Positions 32,211-42,131 of a stretch of 53,695 bases of DNA are shown one piece after another (position 1 is the stretch's first letter; every line of letters begins with the position of its first letter). Position numbers and translations under genes: made by a program. Source of the DNA: an uncultured Alphaproteobacteria bacterium (GTDB lineage: Bacteria > Pseudomonadota > Alphaproteobacteria > RF32 > CAG-239); NCBI GenBank assembly GCA_910587405.1, contig CAJUKS010000012.1, positions 1-53,695 of the forward strand, read 5' to 3'. The notes under the pieces were generated by a model that saw nothing but the letters and a program-made list of their open reading frames with translations, was not told the DNA's origin and did not search any database.

Positions 32211-33576
32211 AATCGTTGTCGGCATACGGATTGCCGGTTTTGCGCACCGTAATCCGGATCGGAACGCCGCCAAAATCGAAAGTGTCGCGCAGGCTGTTGG
32301 TCAGATAACGCAGATAACTGTCCGGCAGTCCTTCAGGATTGCTGGAAAAAATAAAAAATGACGGCGGCCGTATTTTGGCCTGAGTAATGTAGCGCAGTTT
32401 GATACGACGCTTGTTTTTGCCCAACGGCGGCGGATAGCTTGCGGTGGTGTCGGCAAACCATTTGTTGAGCGGTGCCGTCGGTACCCGGCTGTTCCAGCGG
32501 GTATAGATTTTCAAAACGGCGCTCATCAGTTTGTCAAGCCCTTCGCCTTTCAGAGCCGAAATCGTTACCGTCGGAATTCCTTCCACCTGGGTCAGCGAGG
32601 TTTTGAGACGATATTTGAGGCGGTCAATCGCTTCTTTTTTGTTGGCAATATCCCATTTGTTGACCGCAATAATCAACGCCCGTCCTTCATCCAGCACCTT
32701 TGAGGCAATCGTCAGATCCTGCTTGTCCAGTACCGCGTCGGCATCCAAGACCAACACCACCACCTGAGCCATGTTAACCGCATAGCGTGAAGAAGCGGCA
32801 GAAAGTTTTTCCAACGAGTCGCTGACTTTGGACTGCCGACGCAATCCGGCGGTGTCAACCAATTTGAAACGACGTCCGCGCCATTCCCAATCGGAAGTGA
32901 TGGCGTCGCGGGTAACTCCGGCTTCCGGACCGGTGAGCATCCGTTCATCTTGCAGCAAAGCGTTGACAAGGGTCGATTTGCCGACGTTCGGACGGCCGAC
33001 GATCGCAATTTGGATCGGGCGTCGGTTATCGGTTTCTTCTTCGTCTTCGGTTGCGGTTTGGTCCGTGTCTTCGTTTTCGTCTTCAAAACAGTGCTCTTTT
33101 AAGGCATCGTACAGATCCAGCATGCCCAGTCCGTGCTCGGCCGAAAACGGTATCGGTTCGCCGAGGCCCAGTTTATAGGCTTCGAAACGGCTGTCTTCCT
33201 GAAGTTTTCCTTCGCATTTGTTGGCAAGCAGAACCACCGGTTTGTGCGAACGCCGCAAGATATCGGCAAAATGCTCGTCGTAAGGCTGAATACCGGCGCG
33301 GGCGTCAAACAAAAACAGACAGACATCGGCCTCGTCAATGGCTTTGCGGGTCTGTTCCCACATCCGGGCTTCAAGGTTGTCTTCATTTGAATACTCATAA
33401 CCGGCGGTATCGATGATTGTCAGTTTGAGATCGTTCAAACGTGCTTCGGTTTCCTTGCGGTCACGGGTTACGCCGGGTTTGTCGTGAACAATCGCCAGCT
33501 TCTTTCCGGCCAGACGATTAAACAAAGTCGATTTTCCGACGTTCGGTCTTCCGATAATGGCAACTTTTAACGGCAT
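32209..33576 (-). CDS. der: Ribosome assembly GTPase Der (EngA)
   Basis: Double-GTPase that acts in 50S ribosome assembly, 455 aa. Two G domains each start with GRPNVGKST (near residues 8 and 198), with TRD, DTAG and NK(C/W)-D motifs in both. A KH-like C-terminal domain with NKWFAD follows. An acidic linker (residues about 165-190, Glu/Asp/Thr-rich) joins the G domains. Twelve bases separate it from bamB upstream. Confidence 0.96.
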   Translation of the reverse strand: MPLKVAIIGRPNVGKSTLFNRLAGKKLAIVHDKPGVTRDRKETEARLNDLKLTIIDTAGYEYSNEDNLEARMWEQTRKAIDEADVCLFLFDARAGIQPYDEHFADILRRSHKPVVLLANKCEGKLQEDSRFEAYKLGLGEPIPFSAEHGLGMLDLYDALKEHCFEDENEDTDQTATEDEEETDNRRPIQIAIVGRPNVGKSTLVNALLQDERMLTGPEAGVTRDAITSDWEWRGRRFKLVDTAGLRRQSKVSDSLEKLSAASSRYAVNMAQVVVLVLDADAVLDKQDLTIASKVLDEGRALIIAVNKWDIANKKEAIDRLKYRLKTSLTQVEGIPTVTISALKGEGLDKLMSAVLKIYTRWNSRVPTAPLNKWFADTTASYPPPLGKNKRRIKLRYITQAKIRPPSFFIFSSNPEGLPDSYLRYLTNSLRDTFDFGGVPIRITVRKTGNPYADND

Positions 33577-33588
33577 TAAACGGTTCCT

Positions 33589-34908
33589 TTATTGATAAGC
33601 GATGATATCGGCATCGGTGGTCGTAATGATGATTTGTTTTTCGGCGGCCACCGGCGGCAGTGACGAGCCTTCGCCGTTGGTGACAACACCGGAGATTTTT
33701 CCGCTGTAAGGGGAAACAAAAAACGTTTTTCCGTCGGAAGCGTTGACCAGCAGCCGGTTATTAATTAATAACGGTCCGGCATAACGGGTGCCGGCCTGCT
33801 CATCATCGGCCGCCGGGATTTTGGTATCCCAGATGATTTTGCCGCTTTCGCTCTGAACAGCCAGCAGTCTGGCATCTTCGGTCAGAACATACAAATATTT
33901 TCCGGCCGCCCACGGCTGATTGTTGGTGCTGATTTCGCGTTCCCAAATTCTTTGCCCGCTGCGCAGGTCAATGGCAACCAGCAAATTGTTGCTGCCGGCG
34001 GCAAATACGGTGTCACCGGCAATGACAGGGCTGACGTGAATAACATTAATGTCGTCAAGCGAGTTGGTGCGGCGTGACGAAACCAAATAATCTCCCCACA
34101 GCGGTGACCCTGTGTTGGCTTTGAGCGCCCGGAGTTCGCCGTTGGTAAAACCGGCAATCAGCAGGTCCAGATTTTCGCTGTAAGCCGGCACCGCACCGCC
34201 GACCAGCGTCGTTTCTTCGCTGGGAGCGGCATAACGCCATATTTCACGACCGCTCGAGGCATCCAGCGCCAGCAGCGTATTGTCTATGGTCTGAACAAAC
34301 AATTTGCCGCCGCCGGCGGTCGGTGCAATCCGGATCGGCGTTTTGGCAAAGTACTGCCATTTGATCTTGCCGCTGCTGCGGTCAAGCGCAAAAACGCCGC
34401 CGAACCCGGTGGTGGCATATAAAGTGTTGTTGTCAAAAGCAAGACCGGCGCCTTTCAGCGACACTTCCTTGTCTTGGCGCAATTGTGGTTTTAAGCGCTG
34501 TTTCCACAACCGGCTGCCGTCATTTTGGCGAAAAGCGCTGACCACGGCATCGGCGTCAATGGTAAAGACGGTTTTTCCGGCAATAACCGGTTCGGCAATC
34601 AGATAATCGCGTTTTGAATTGCCGGCGCCGAAGTTGCGGCTCCATATTTTTTCCGGTTGTTGGGTACCGGCCAGATGTCCCATGTTATGTTCGGCATTGC
34701 CGCCGTTTTGCGACCAACTGCTGTTTTCGTAAGGTGCCGGCAATGCAATTTCGATATCGCCGGCCATATAATCGGCGGCAATCACGCTTTTTTCATTCAG
34801 AACCGGGATTCTTTCGCCGTCGATTTTCAGTTTCTCTTTGCCGAACAGCCCGCACCCGACCAGGGTGAGACAAGCGGCGGCAAGAGCAGTTGTTTTCGTT
34901 AAATGCAT
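33589..34908 (-). CDS. bamB: Outer-membrane assembly lipoprotein BamB
   Basis: PQQ-type beta-propeller lipoprotein of the BAM complex that inserts outer-membrane proteins. Lipobox LVGC with the modified Cys at 19. About eight blades follow, each with a recurring [DN]-x-x-[ST]-G-x-x-x-W motif (DASSGREIWRYA, DLRSGQRIWERE, QSESGKIIWDT). 439 aa, longer than the E. coli protein. It lies in the leftward order yfgM, bamB, der seen in many proteobacteria. Confidence 0.92.
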   Translation of the reverse strand: MHLTKTTALAAACLTLVGCGLFGKEKLKIDGERIPVLNEKSVIAADYMAGDIEIALPAPYENSSWSQNGGNAEHNMGHLAGTQQPEKIWSRNFGAGNSKRDYLIAEPVIAGKTVFTIDADAVVSAFRQNDGSRLWKQRLKPQLRQDKEVSLKGAGLAFDNNTLYATTGFGGVFALDRSSGKIKWQYFAKTPIRIAPTAGGGKLFVQTIDNTLLALDASSGREIWRYAAPSEETTLVGGAVPAYSENLDLLIAGFTNGELRALKANTGSPLWGDYLVSSRRTNSLDDINVIHVSPVIAGDTVFAAGSNNLLVAIDLRSGQRIWEREISTNNQPWAAGKYLYVLTEDARLLAVQSESGKIIWDTKIPAADDEQAGTRYAGPLLINNRLLVNASDGKTFFVSPYSGKISGVVTNGEGSSLPPVAAEKQIIITTTDADIIAYQ

Positions 34909-34928
34909 CGGGGTACCTCTGAAAAAAA

Positions 34929-35600
34929 TTATTGGGGAAGAGCAGACAAAATGTCTTTAATCCGCACTTTCATAACTTCGGAAGTCTTGTCGCTTTGCAG
35001 CAGTTGATCATAAATCTCGCGGGCCTGTGCAATTTCGCCGTCGCGCAGGTAAGCCAGAGCCAGCATTTCGTTAGCCGACGGCTGCCAGCTGTTTTCCGCA
35101 TCCTGAGCGATGCCGCCGATCAGTTGACGGATCTCGTCGATCGGCGCGTTTTCCAGTTTGTAGGAAGCAAGCTTCAACGCCACCGTATCGCGCAGTTGCG
35201 AATTAAACGATTTGTCGGCGGCAATCTCTGCCATCAGTTTCAGCGCTTCGTCGGTTTTGTTTTGTTCCAACAGGATGTTGGCTTTTTGCATTTGGGCCAA
35301 ATCGCTGAAAATGCCGTAGTCCTGACCGGCGATATAGTCAAAAGTTTGAATGCTGTCGTCATACTTGCCCTGATTTTGCAGGCTCAGCGCATAGGCGTAA
35401 GAGTCGGACCATTTTTGGATTTTTTTGGTATGCCAGGCCTTGATGGTTTCAAAGCTGACGGCGGCGGTGAGGGCGGCCGCCACCAGAATGATGATATAAA
35501 GACCGTATTTGTCCCACAGCTTTTTCATCGATTCGTTTTTCAAATCTTCGTTAACTTCTTTAATAAAGGCTTCTTGTGCGCCGGTGTCAATTTCTCTCAT
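34929..35600 (-). CDS. YfgM-like TPR membrane protein
   Basis: 223 residues with one membrane helix (about 34-52) after a short cytoplasmic N-terminus, then a periplasmic TPR domain of helical pairs (QNQGKYDDSIQTFDYIAG...). YfgM works with PpiD and SecYEG in handing over secreted proteins. It precedes bamB by 20 bases in the same direction, which matches the usual gene order. Confidence 0.85.
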   Translation of the reverse strand: MREIDTGAQEAFIKEVNEDLKNESMKKLWDKYGLYIIILVAAALTAAVSFETIKAWHTKKIQKWSDSYAYALSLQNQGKYDDSIQTFDYIAGQDYGIFSDLAQMQKANILLEQNKTDEALKLMAEIAADKSFNSQLRDTVALKLASYKLENAPIDEIRQLIGGIAQDAENSWQPSANEMLALAYLRDGEIAQAREIYDQLLQSDKTSEVMKVRIKDILSALPQ

Positions 35601-35705
35601 TTTCGTACTTTCGTTAAAGTTTGTCGTATCGTTAAACTATCCAAAGTTATAAACAAATCCTCGGCTTTGGCAACCAAAATATGCGTCCGGCCGGTTTTTA
35701 AAACA

Positions 35706-36878
35706 TCATCTGGTCATCGAATAGATAATAAAGTCGCGCGTCCATTGCAAGTCCTGGATCGGGATCGACTTGCCGAACGCCAGCATATTGTCATCGGTAA
35801 TGATCGACAGATAATAGCGGTCGGTGGCCGGATTGTAGGCAACCTGAATATCTTTGATGCGGCTGAGGTCGGCATATTCCTTGCGGGATAAAAACAAAAA
35901 TTTATGGACCAAAATCAGTTTGTTGCCTTTAAGGACAATTTTATCTTTTTTGAACATCATCCCCAGCAGCAAAACGGCGATCACAACCGCAATGCCGAAA
36001 ATGAGGGCAGTTTTGTAGGGCGACCCGACCAGTCTTTCAATCCGCGCATAGTTAAAGGCGGCGGCGGTGAGTATCAGCAGGTAAAAGGTCAGCCAGAAAG
36101 CGCCCAGCAGATTGAAAACGTCCCAGAAAACGCGCCGCGGCTTAATAACGGTGCGGTCGGGCTTGCGGATGCAGGCCATATTTTTGGGCGGATTCGGCAT
36201 ATCGTCGTAAATGGAAATCATCCCTTTGGCAAACAGATATTCGCGCAGGCTCTTGTCGAGTTCGGAAACTTCTTTGACGACCGTTCCCTCGTCGGTGTCC
36301 ATCAGGGTGGGCATGTTCAGCCGTTTGGCGTAATAATACCATATCTGGTAAATGCCGGTGCCGTCGGTGGAGATATAAAGCGGAATGCTTTTTTGCGGAT
36401 CGCGGTGTTCGAGCTCGATAATGTACTTGTTTTTGTTGAGAATGCCGAACTGAAAAAACTCCAGCCGCAGCCGCACGCCTTCGTAATTGCGCAGAAATTC
36501 GCGGAACAGTTCGTTTTCGCCGAAGACGCCGCGCAGATCAACCGAAAAGGTTTTCCCGTTAAAAAATATCTTTTTGTATCGAATGTGCGAAACGATCGAG
36601 CTGATAATGACGCCAAGTCCCAACACGATAAACGCGCCGTCTACGGCCGTATGGCTGAATAACGGTTCGCGGGTGTCGGCATCCAGGGCGTAGTTCCAGC
36701 CTTCGGGATCGTACATGCCGTTCATCAGTTCAAATAACCCGAGGACAACCATCAGAAATCCGAGGATGATGCCCGGCATCACCACTTTCAGCGGCATCCG
36801 GTCGGCGTGTTTGGTCGGCACCTCTTCCAGCTTGAGCTGGTAGTCGTAACTTAAATGTCTGGGAAGTTTTTTCCTCAT
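35706..36878 (-). CDS. Membrane protein with two PH-like regions
   Basis: 390 residues with two pairs of membrane helices, at about 35-95 and 255-300. Each pair is followed by a beta-rich cytoplasmic stretch that may be a bacterial PH-like domain (FNGKTFSVDLRGVF...; LKGNKLILVHKFLFLSRKEYADLSRI). I do not recognise a named family. I chose the ATG at 36878 because AAGGA lies upstream and a TATAAT hexamer sits between it and the ATG at 36920. It is the first gene of the leftward group leading to yfgM, with a gap of 105 bases. Confidence 0.72.
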   Translation of the reverse strand: MRKKLPRHLSYDYQLKLEEVPTKHADRMPLKVVMPGIILGFLMVVLGLFELMNGMYDPEGWNYALDADTREPLFSHTAVDGAFIVLGLGVIISSIVSHIRYKKIFFNGKTFSVDLRGVFGENELFREFLRNYEGVRLRLEFFQFGILNKNKYIIELEHRDPQKSIPLYISTDGTGIYQIWYYYAKRLNMPTLMDTDEGTVVKEVSELDKSLREYLFAKGMISIYDDMPNPPKNMACIRKPDRTVIKPRRVFWDVFNLLGAFWLTFYLLILTAAAFNYARIERLVGSPYKTALIFGIAVVIAVLLLGMMFKKDKIVLKGNKLILVHKFLFLSRKEYADLSRIKDIQVAYNPATDRYYLSIITDDNMLAFGKSIPIQDLQWTRDFIIYSMTR

Positions 36879-37047
36879 TGCCCACAGTCCTTGTTGTTTT
36901 TGTACATTATAAAAAAGCATGGCTTATGTTATAGCATATTTTTTAAATAATCATCTTTTTTTTGTAAAATATAATTAACTTTTAATATATTTTAACTAAT
37001 CGCGGTTAAGGTAGCAGCGTAACGCCGGTAGATTGGGGGAATAAGTA

Positions 37048-38199
37048 ATGGATTGCAGCTTGGCCAGTGTGTGCGGAGGGTGTTCTTTAAGGCATCTGGC
37101 ACCGGAGGATTATCGGCAATATAAGCTCAATCTGGTTCGCAAAGCGCTGCAATCCATTACCCGGCAGGATTTTTCTTTTTCCGAACCTGTTTTTATTACG
37201 GAGGGCTGCCGCCGCCGCGCCGCTTTGGCTTTTCGCCGCACCCGCGGAACGGTGGTGATGGGCTTTAACGCCTTTCGCAGCAAAGAAATCGTTGATTTGC
37301 CGTCATGTCCGCAGCTGACGCCGGCTCTCAATCGCAATTTTGATTTTTTTCGCGGTTTGCTTTCCCAACTTTGCCGGGTGCCGCTGACCGTTAAAAGCGG
37401 CCGCCGGGGGAAGGCCCGGACAGTTTACGTTGATCAGGGAGACTTGTGGGTCACCGAGGCCGATAACGGCTTGGACGTGGTGTTGGAATTTGACCGGCCG
37501 CTTAATCTGGAAATGCGCGAAATTATTTTCGAACAGGTCACGGCCAATCCCGATATCATACGCATTTCTCATCGTTGCGGCGCTGACCGCGGGGCCGAAA
37601 CCGTCCTTGAAAAAGGACGTCCTTTTATTGAAGCCGGCGGCGTGCCGGTTCTGATTCCGGCGGCAACTTTTCTGCAGCCTTCCCGCGAAGGGCAGGCGGC
37701 TTTGACCGGTTTGGTAATAAAATATCTCGGACAGACTTCGGGACGGATTGCGGATTTGTTTTGCGGCGCCGGCACTTTTTCCTATCCGTTGGCGCAAAAT
37801 CCCGCCAACAAAATCGTTGCGGTCGACTCTTCGGCCGAATTGCTGAACGGTTTTCGCGATTCGGTCAATCGGCGTATGATTCCCAATATTGAGATTGTCA
37901 ACCGCAATTTGTTTAAATATCCGCTGGAAGGAAAAGAACTCGAGGATTTTGCCGCCGTGGTTTTTGATCCGCCGCGTGCCGGCGCCAAAGAGCAGGCGGG
38001 GCGTCTGGCCGCGCTGCCGGCGGGAAAGCGGCCGCAAAAACTGATCGCTGTTTCCTGCAATCCGGAAAGTTTTGCCCGTGATGCCGAAATTTTGCAAAAC
38101 GGCGGTTACCGGCTGACCGATGTGACGGTGGTTGACCAGTTCGTGTTTACGCCGCATCTCGAATTGACGGCTCTTTTTACCGACGAAACGGCGATATAA
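37048..38199 (+). CDS. TrmA/RlmCD-type RNA uridine C5-methyltransferase
   Basis: SAM-dependent class I methyltransferase of the TrmA/RumA family, 383 aa, modifying U in tRNA or 23S rRNA. An N-terminal iron-sulfur motif, C-x5-C-x2-C (CSLASVCGGC), is present. The Rossmann part has IADLFCGAGTFSYPLA and VDSSAELL, the FDPPRAGA motif with the catalytic Pro-Pro, and SCNPESFARD with the nucleophile Cys. No TRAM domain is present. Target U54 or U747/U1939 cannot be told from the sequence. Confidence 0.88.
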   Translation: MDCSLASVCGGCSLRHLAPEDYRQYKLNLVRKALQSITRQDFSFSEPVFITEGCRRRAALAFRRTRGTVVMGFNAFRSKEIVDLPSCPQLTPALNRNFDFFRGLLSQLCRVPLTVKSGRRGKARTVYVDQGDLWVTEADNGLDVVLEFDRPLNLEMREIIFEQVTANPDIIRISHRCGADRGAETVLEKGRPFIEAGGVPVLIPAATFLQPSREGQAALTGLVIKYLGQTSGRIADLFCGAGTFSYPLAQNPANKIVAVDSSAELLNGFRDSVNRRMIPNIEIVNRNLFKYPLEGKELEDFAAVVFDPPRAGAKEQAGRLAALPAGKRPQKLIAVSCNPESFARDAEILQNGGYRLTDVTVVDQFVFTPHLELTALFTDETAI

Positions 38200-38282
38200 A
38201 CAACCTGTTGCGGAATGGTTTACAAATAAGCTGCCATTCTTTATAGTTGAAAGCATATTAACGGAATAAAGGAATAGTTTTG

Positions 38283-38777
38283 ATGTCAAAAAAAATCTTT
38301 TTGGTGGCGGCTTTGCTGGTTCTGGCGTCCTGCGCCGCGGAAAAAAAGCCGTTTGTTCACTATTGTCCCAACGTGCAGATGGTGGCGGAATTTACCCGTC
38401 TCACCCAAACGGCCGGCCGGGTGCCGGAATCAAAGGTGGAACTGATCGGTTATGAAGGCTATTGCCGTCTCGACGCCCGCAATCAGACCCGGGCGGTGAT
38501 TGCGCCGATTTTTGAAGTTTCGCGTCTGACCGCAGCTTCGGACGAAACGGTCAGATTCAGCTATTATACCGATACCGGCGACAACAAGGCCGTCCTGATC
38601 GGCAAACAGGCTTATCCGGTGAGCGTCAAAGTTCCCGAAGTCGGTGAAAAGGTGATGTATCAGGGAGATTACATTGAAGTGCGGATTCCGGACGGACAAC
38701 CGGGTTTTCCGATCAAAATGGGGTTGGTGCTGAGCGACTACCAGTACCGTTATAATCGTACCCACGGCCTCAAATAA
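38283..38777 (+). CDS. Lipoprotein, function unknown
   Basis: 164 residues, signal peptide with lipobox LASC (Cys17) and Ala at +2, pointing to the outer membrane. The mature part is beta-rich, with two cysteines (about 28 and 61) that may pair. Start at the ATG three bases after the TTG, with AAAGGAATAG upstream. No family recognised. It lies 18 bases before tkt and may share its message. Confidence 0.75.
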   Translation: MSKKIFLVAALLVLASCAAEKKPFVHYCPNVQMVAEFTRLTQTAGRVPESKVELIGYEGYCRLDARNQTRAVIAPIFEVSRLTAASDETVRFSYYTDTGDNKAVLIGKQAYPVSVKVPEVGEKVMYQGDYIEVRIPDGQPGFPIKMGLVLSDYQYRYNRTHGLK

Positions 38778-38794
38778 CAATCAGGAGCAAGCAA

Positions 38795-40771
38795 ATGTCA
38801 TACAACAATCAGGAACTTTCGTCGCGAATGGCTCATGCGATTCGCTTTCTGTCGGCAGACGCCATTGAAAAGTCAAAATCGGGGCATCCCGGCATGCCGC
38901 TCGGGATGGCCGACGTCGCTGCCGTGTTGTTCAGCCGTTATATCAAACTCAACCCCGAACGGCCGCGCTGGTTTGACCGCGACCGTTTTGTCCTCTCGGC
39001 CGGGCACGGCTCAATGCTTTTGTATTCGCTTTTGTATCTGATGGGTTATCAGGATATTTCGCTCGAAGATATCAAAAATTTCCGCCAGCTGGGTTCTAAC
39101 ACCGCAGGTCACCCCGAATACGGTCATCTGGCCGGCATTGACATCACCACCGGGCCGCTCGGACAGGGGATTGCTTCGGCGGTGGGAATGGCGCTGGCCG
39201 AACGTCGTCTCAATGCGCGTTGGGGGGACGAACTCTGCAATCATTATACCTACGTCATTGCCGGCGACGGTTGTTTGATGGAAGGGATTTCCGAAGAAGC
39301 GATTGCGTTGGCCGGACATTGGAAGCTGAAAAAGCTGATTGTTTTCTGGGACAATAACAACATCACCATTGACGGCAGCGTCGACAAGTCCAGTTCGGTT
39401 GATCAGGTTCGGCGTTTTGAAGCCGCAGGCTGGAAAGTGTTGGAGGTTGACGGTCATGATCAACCGGCGATTGCCGCCGTAATCGAGGAAGCGCAAAAGT
39501 CCGACCGGCCGGTGCTGATCGCCTGCAAAACCCTGATCGGTTTCGGCGCTCCCGCCAAACAGGGCACTTCTTCCTGTCACGGCGCACCTTTGGGAGCCGA
39601 AGAACGGGCGGCGATGGCGCAAAATCTGCAATGGGATCTGGCGCCGTTCGAAGTTCCGGCTGATGTTCTGTCGGCTTGGCGGCAAGCCGGAAAGCGTTCG
39701 GTCTCCGCTTATGAAAAATGGGCCGGAAACGCGGCGGCAGCGGGCGAAAAATTTGCCGAAGCCATCGGCGGAAAACTGCCCAAAAACTGGGACAAAGGGT
39801 TAAATGCCCTCAAAAAACAGGCGATTGAAGAGCAGACCAAAGTTGCCACCCGCAAAGCTTCGCAGCTGTGTTTGGAAAAAATTGTTCCCGCAGTGCCGGA
39901 AATTGTCGGCGGTTCGGCCGATCTGGCGGCTTCCAACCTGACTTTTGTCAAAGGAATGAAAACGATTGAAGCCGACGATTACGACGGCAATAACCTGATG
40001 TACGGCATCCGCGAACATGCCATGGGCGCGATTATGAACGGCATGGCCCTGCACGGCGGCGTCATTCCTTACGGCGGTACCTTTTTTGTCTTTTCGGATT
40101 ATGTGCGTCCGTCGATCCGTTTGGCTGCTTTAATGGGAATACGGGTTGTGTATGTGCTGACCCACGATTCGATCGGTGTCGGCGAAGACGGTCCGACCCA
40201 CCAGCCGGTTGAGCATCTCGCTTCCTACAGGGCAATGCCGAATGTGTTGATGTTCCGTCCCTGCGATGTGGTCGAAACGGCGGAAGCCTGGCAAATTGCC
40301 CTCACCACCGAAACCGCGCCGTCACTGTTGGCGCTCAGCCGACAGAATCTGCCGCTGTTGCGGACTTCGGCACGGCAAAATCTGACTGCCAAGGGCGGAT
40401 ATGTCATTTCCGACGTTGCCAAAGGCGCTCGCCGTCGGGCGACGATCATTGCCACCGGTTCCGAAGTGTCGTTGGCGGTAGAAGCCCAGCATAAGCTGCG
40501 GGAGCAGGGAATCGAAACGGCGGTTGTCTCAATGCCCTGTACCGAATTGTTTGACTGCCAGGATGAAAGATATCGCCGCAAGGTGCTCGGACGGGCGCCG
40601 CGAATTGCGGTGGAGGCCGCGGCCAAATTCGGGTGGGACAAATATGTCGGCAACCGGGGAGAAGTGATCGGTATGGACGGATTCGGAGCTTCGGGTCCGG
40701 CAGCCGAACTTTACCGTCATTTCGGCCTGACGGCCGATGCGGTTGTCGAAGCGGTTAAGAAATATTGTTGA
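38795..40771 (+). CDS. tkt: Transketolase
   Basis: Thiamine-diphosphate enzyme of the pentose phosphate pathway, 658 aa. The N-terminal motif SGHPGMPLGMADV, TTGPLGQGIASAVGMA, and the diphosphate-binding GDGCLMEG...NN appear in order. HDSIGVGEDGPTHQPVEHL follows in the pyrimidine domain, and the C-terminal domain begins near 510. AGGAGC precedes the ATG. rpe is found 5 kb away and fba directly downstream, so three carbon-pathway genes cluster here. Confidence 0.96.
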   Translation: MSYNNQELSSRMAHAIRFLSADAIEKSKSGHPGMPLGMADVAAVLFSRYIKLNPERPRWFDRDRFVLSAGHGSMLLYSLLYLMGYQDISLEDIKNFRQLGSNTAGHPEYGHLAGIDITTGPLGQGIASAVGMALAERRLNARWGDELCNHYTYVIAGDGCLMEGISEEAIALAGHWKLKKLIVFWDNNNITIDGSVDKSSSVDQVRRFEAAGWKVLEVDGHDQPAIAAVIEEAQKSDRPVLIACKTLIGFGAPAKQGTSSCHGAPLGAEERAAMAQNLQWDLAPFEVPADVLSAWRQAGKRSVSAYEKWAGNAAAAGEKFAEAIGGKLPKNWDKGLNALKKQAIEEQTKVATRKASQLCLEKIVPAVPEIVGGSADLAASNLTFVKGMKTIEADDYDGNNLMYGIREHAMGAIMNGMALHGGVIPYGGTFFVFSDYVRPSIRLAALMGIRVVYVLTHDSIGVGEDGPTHQPVEHLASYRAMPNVLMFRPCDVVETAEAWQIALTTETAPSLLALSRQNLPLLRTSARQNLTAKGGYVISDVAKGARRRATIIATGSEVSLAVEAQHKLREQGIETAVVSMPCTELFDCQDERYRRKVLGRAPRIAVEAAAKFGWDKYVGNRGEVIGMDGFGASGPAAELYRHFGLTADAVVEAVKKYC

Positions 40772-40781
40772 TTGTGTTTTC

Positions 40782-40810
40782 AAACCGGGAGTGAAAACTT
40801 CCGGTTTTTT
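40782..40810 (+). terminator. Terminator after tkt
   Basis: AAACCGG-GAGT/ACTT-CCGGTTT stem (one mismatch) with a GAAA-type loop and six T. Confidence 0.85.
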
Positions 40811-40841
40811 ACCCCGCTTGAGTGCCTTTTGATAAAAAAAC

Positions 40842-40869
40842 TTGAAAAAAAGCCACGGCTGACTATACT
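40842..40869 (+). promoter_or_regulatory. Promoter of fba
   Basis: TTGAAA, 16 bases, TATACT, 40 bases before the ATG. It lies just after the tkt terminator, so fba has its own transcription start. Confidence 0.6.
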
Positions 40870-40909
40870 CAGAACAAATCTGATCTAACCCACTTTTAGG
40901 AGAAAATTT

Positions 40910-41959
40910 ATGCCTTTAGTTACAATGCGTCAAATTCTGGATCATGCCGCCGAACACGATTACGGCGTTCCGGCGTTCAATATCAACGACATGGAACAGA
41001 TTCTGGCGGTTTTGCAGGCAGCGCGCAAAGTCAACGCGCCGGTGATTCTGCAAACCTCGACCGGTGCCCGCAAGTTTGCCGGCGACCCGATGATCCGCCA
41101 TATGGTGGCCGCCGGGATTGAAATGTTTCCCGAACTGCCGATCTGCCTGCATCAGGATCACGGCGCGTCGGTTAATATCTGCCAGTCGGCAATTGTCAAC
41201 GGCTATTCGTCGGTAATGATGGACGGCTCGCTGGAAGCGGACGGCAAAACGCCTTCTTCGTTTGAATATAACGTTCATGTCACCAAAGAAGTGGTCGCCC
41301 GTGCCCATGCCGTCGGCGCTTCGGTTGAAGGCGAACTGGGCGTGATCGGCTCGCTGGAAACCGGTAAAGGCGACAAAGAAGACGGCCACGGCGCCGAAGG
41401 AACCATTGACAAGAAACGTCTGGTTACCGATCCCGACGAAGCCGCCCGTTTTGTCGAAGAAACCAAACTCGACGCTCTGGCGGTGGCGGTCGGAACGTCG
41501 CACGGCGCTTACAAATTTACCCGCAAACCGACCGGTGATATTCTGGCGATTGACGTGATTGAAAAAATTCATCAGAAACTGCCGAATACCCACATGGTGA
41601 TGCATGGTTCCTCGTCGGTTCCGCAAGAACTGCAAGACCTGATCAACGCATACGGCGGCGCGATCCCGCAAACCTTCGGCGTTCCGGTCGAAGAAATCGT
41701 CCGCGGCATCAAGTCGGGCGTTCGCAAGGTTAATGTCGATACCGATTGCCGGATGGCGATTACCGGTGCAATTCGCAAATTGTTTGCCGAACAGCCGAAA
41801 GAATTTGATCCGCGCAAATATCTCAAACCGGCGATTGAAGAGATGCAAAAAGTTTGCGAAGCCCGCTATATTGCTTTCGGTGCGGCCGGACACGCCGATC
41901 AGATCAAAGCGATTCCGATGGTGGAAATGGCCAAGAAGTATGCGGCCGGTGAGTTGTAA
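40910..41959 (+). CDS. fba: Class II fructose-bisphosphate aldolase
   Basis: Zinc-dependent aldolase of glycolysis and gluconeogenesis, 349 aa. LHQDHG supplies a zinc His and the catalytic Asp. SVEGELGVIGSLE, MHGSSSVP and the DTD segment of VRKVNVDTDCRMA (phosphate binding) follow in order. The size and the long insert with GDKEDGHGAEG match the proteobacterial class IIB. Strong AGGAG ribosome site. It ends at a hairpin terminator. Confidence 0.96.
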   Translation: MPLVTMRQILDHAAEHDYGVPAFNINDMEQILAVLQAARKVNAPVILQTSTGARKFAGDPMIRHMVAAGIEMFPELPICLHQDHGASVNICQSAIVNGYSSVMMDGSLEADGKTPSSFEYNVHVTKEVVARAHAVGASVEGELGVIGSLETGKGDKEDGHGAEGTIDKKRLVTDPDEAARFVEETKLDALAVAVGTSHGAYKFTRKPTGDILAIDVIEKIHQKLPNTHMVMHGSSSVPQELQDLINAYGGAIPQTFGVPVEEIVRGIKSGVRKVNVDTDCRMAITGAIRKLFAEQPKEFDPRKYLKPAIEEMQKVCEARYIAFGAAGHADQIKAIPMVEMAKKYAAGEL

Positions 41960-41979
41960 TCGTCTGTAAATCCAAAGAT

Positions 41980-42009
41980 AAAAAGCCCGCTGTTAACGCG
42001 GGCTTTTTT
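41980..42009 (+). terminator. Terminator after fba
   Basis: AAAGCCCGC/GCGGGCTTT stem with six T. Confidence 0.9.
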
Positions 42010-42071
42010 GAAATCTCGGTCGGTTTATGAATATATATTAGGTCTGATTGCGGCAGATCATGAAAAAATCC

Positions 42072-42099
42072 TTGATTTGGATACTAATTATGTTATACA
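42072..42099 (+). promoter_or_regulatory. Promoter of the GH108 gene
   Basis: TTGATT, 16 bases, TATACA, 32 bases before the ATG at 42132. Confidence 0.45.
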
Positions 42100-42131
42100 T
42101 AAATAGTATTATTTAAACAAGGAGAAACAAT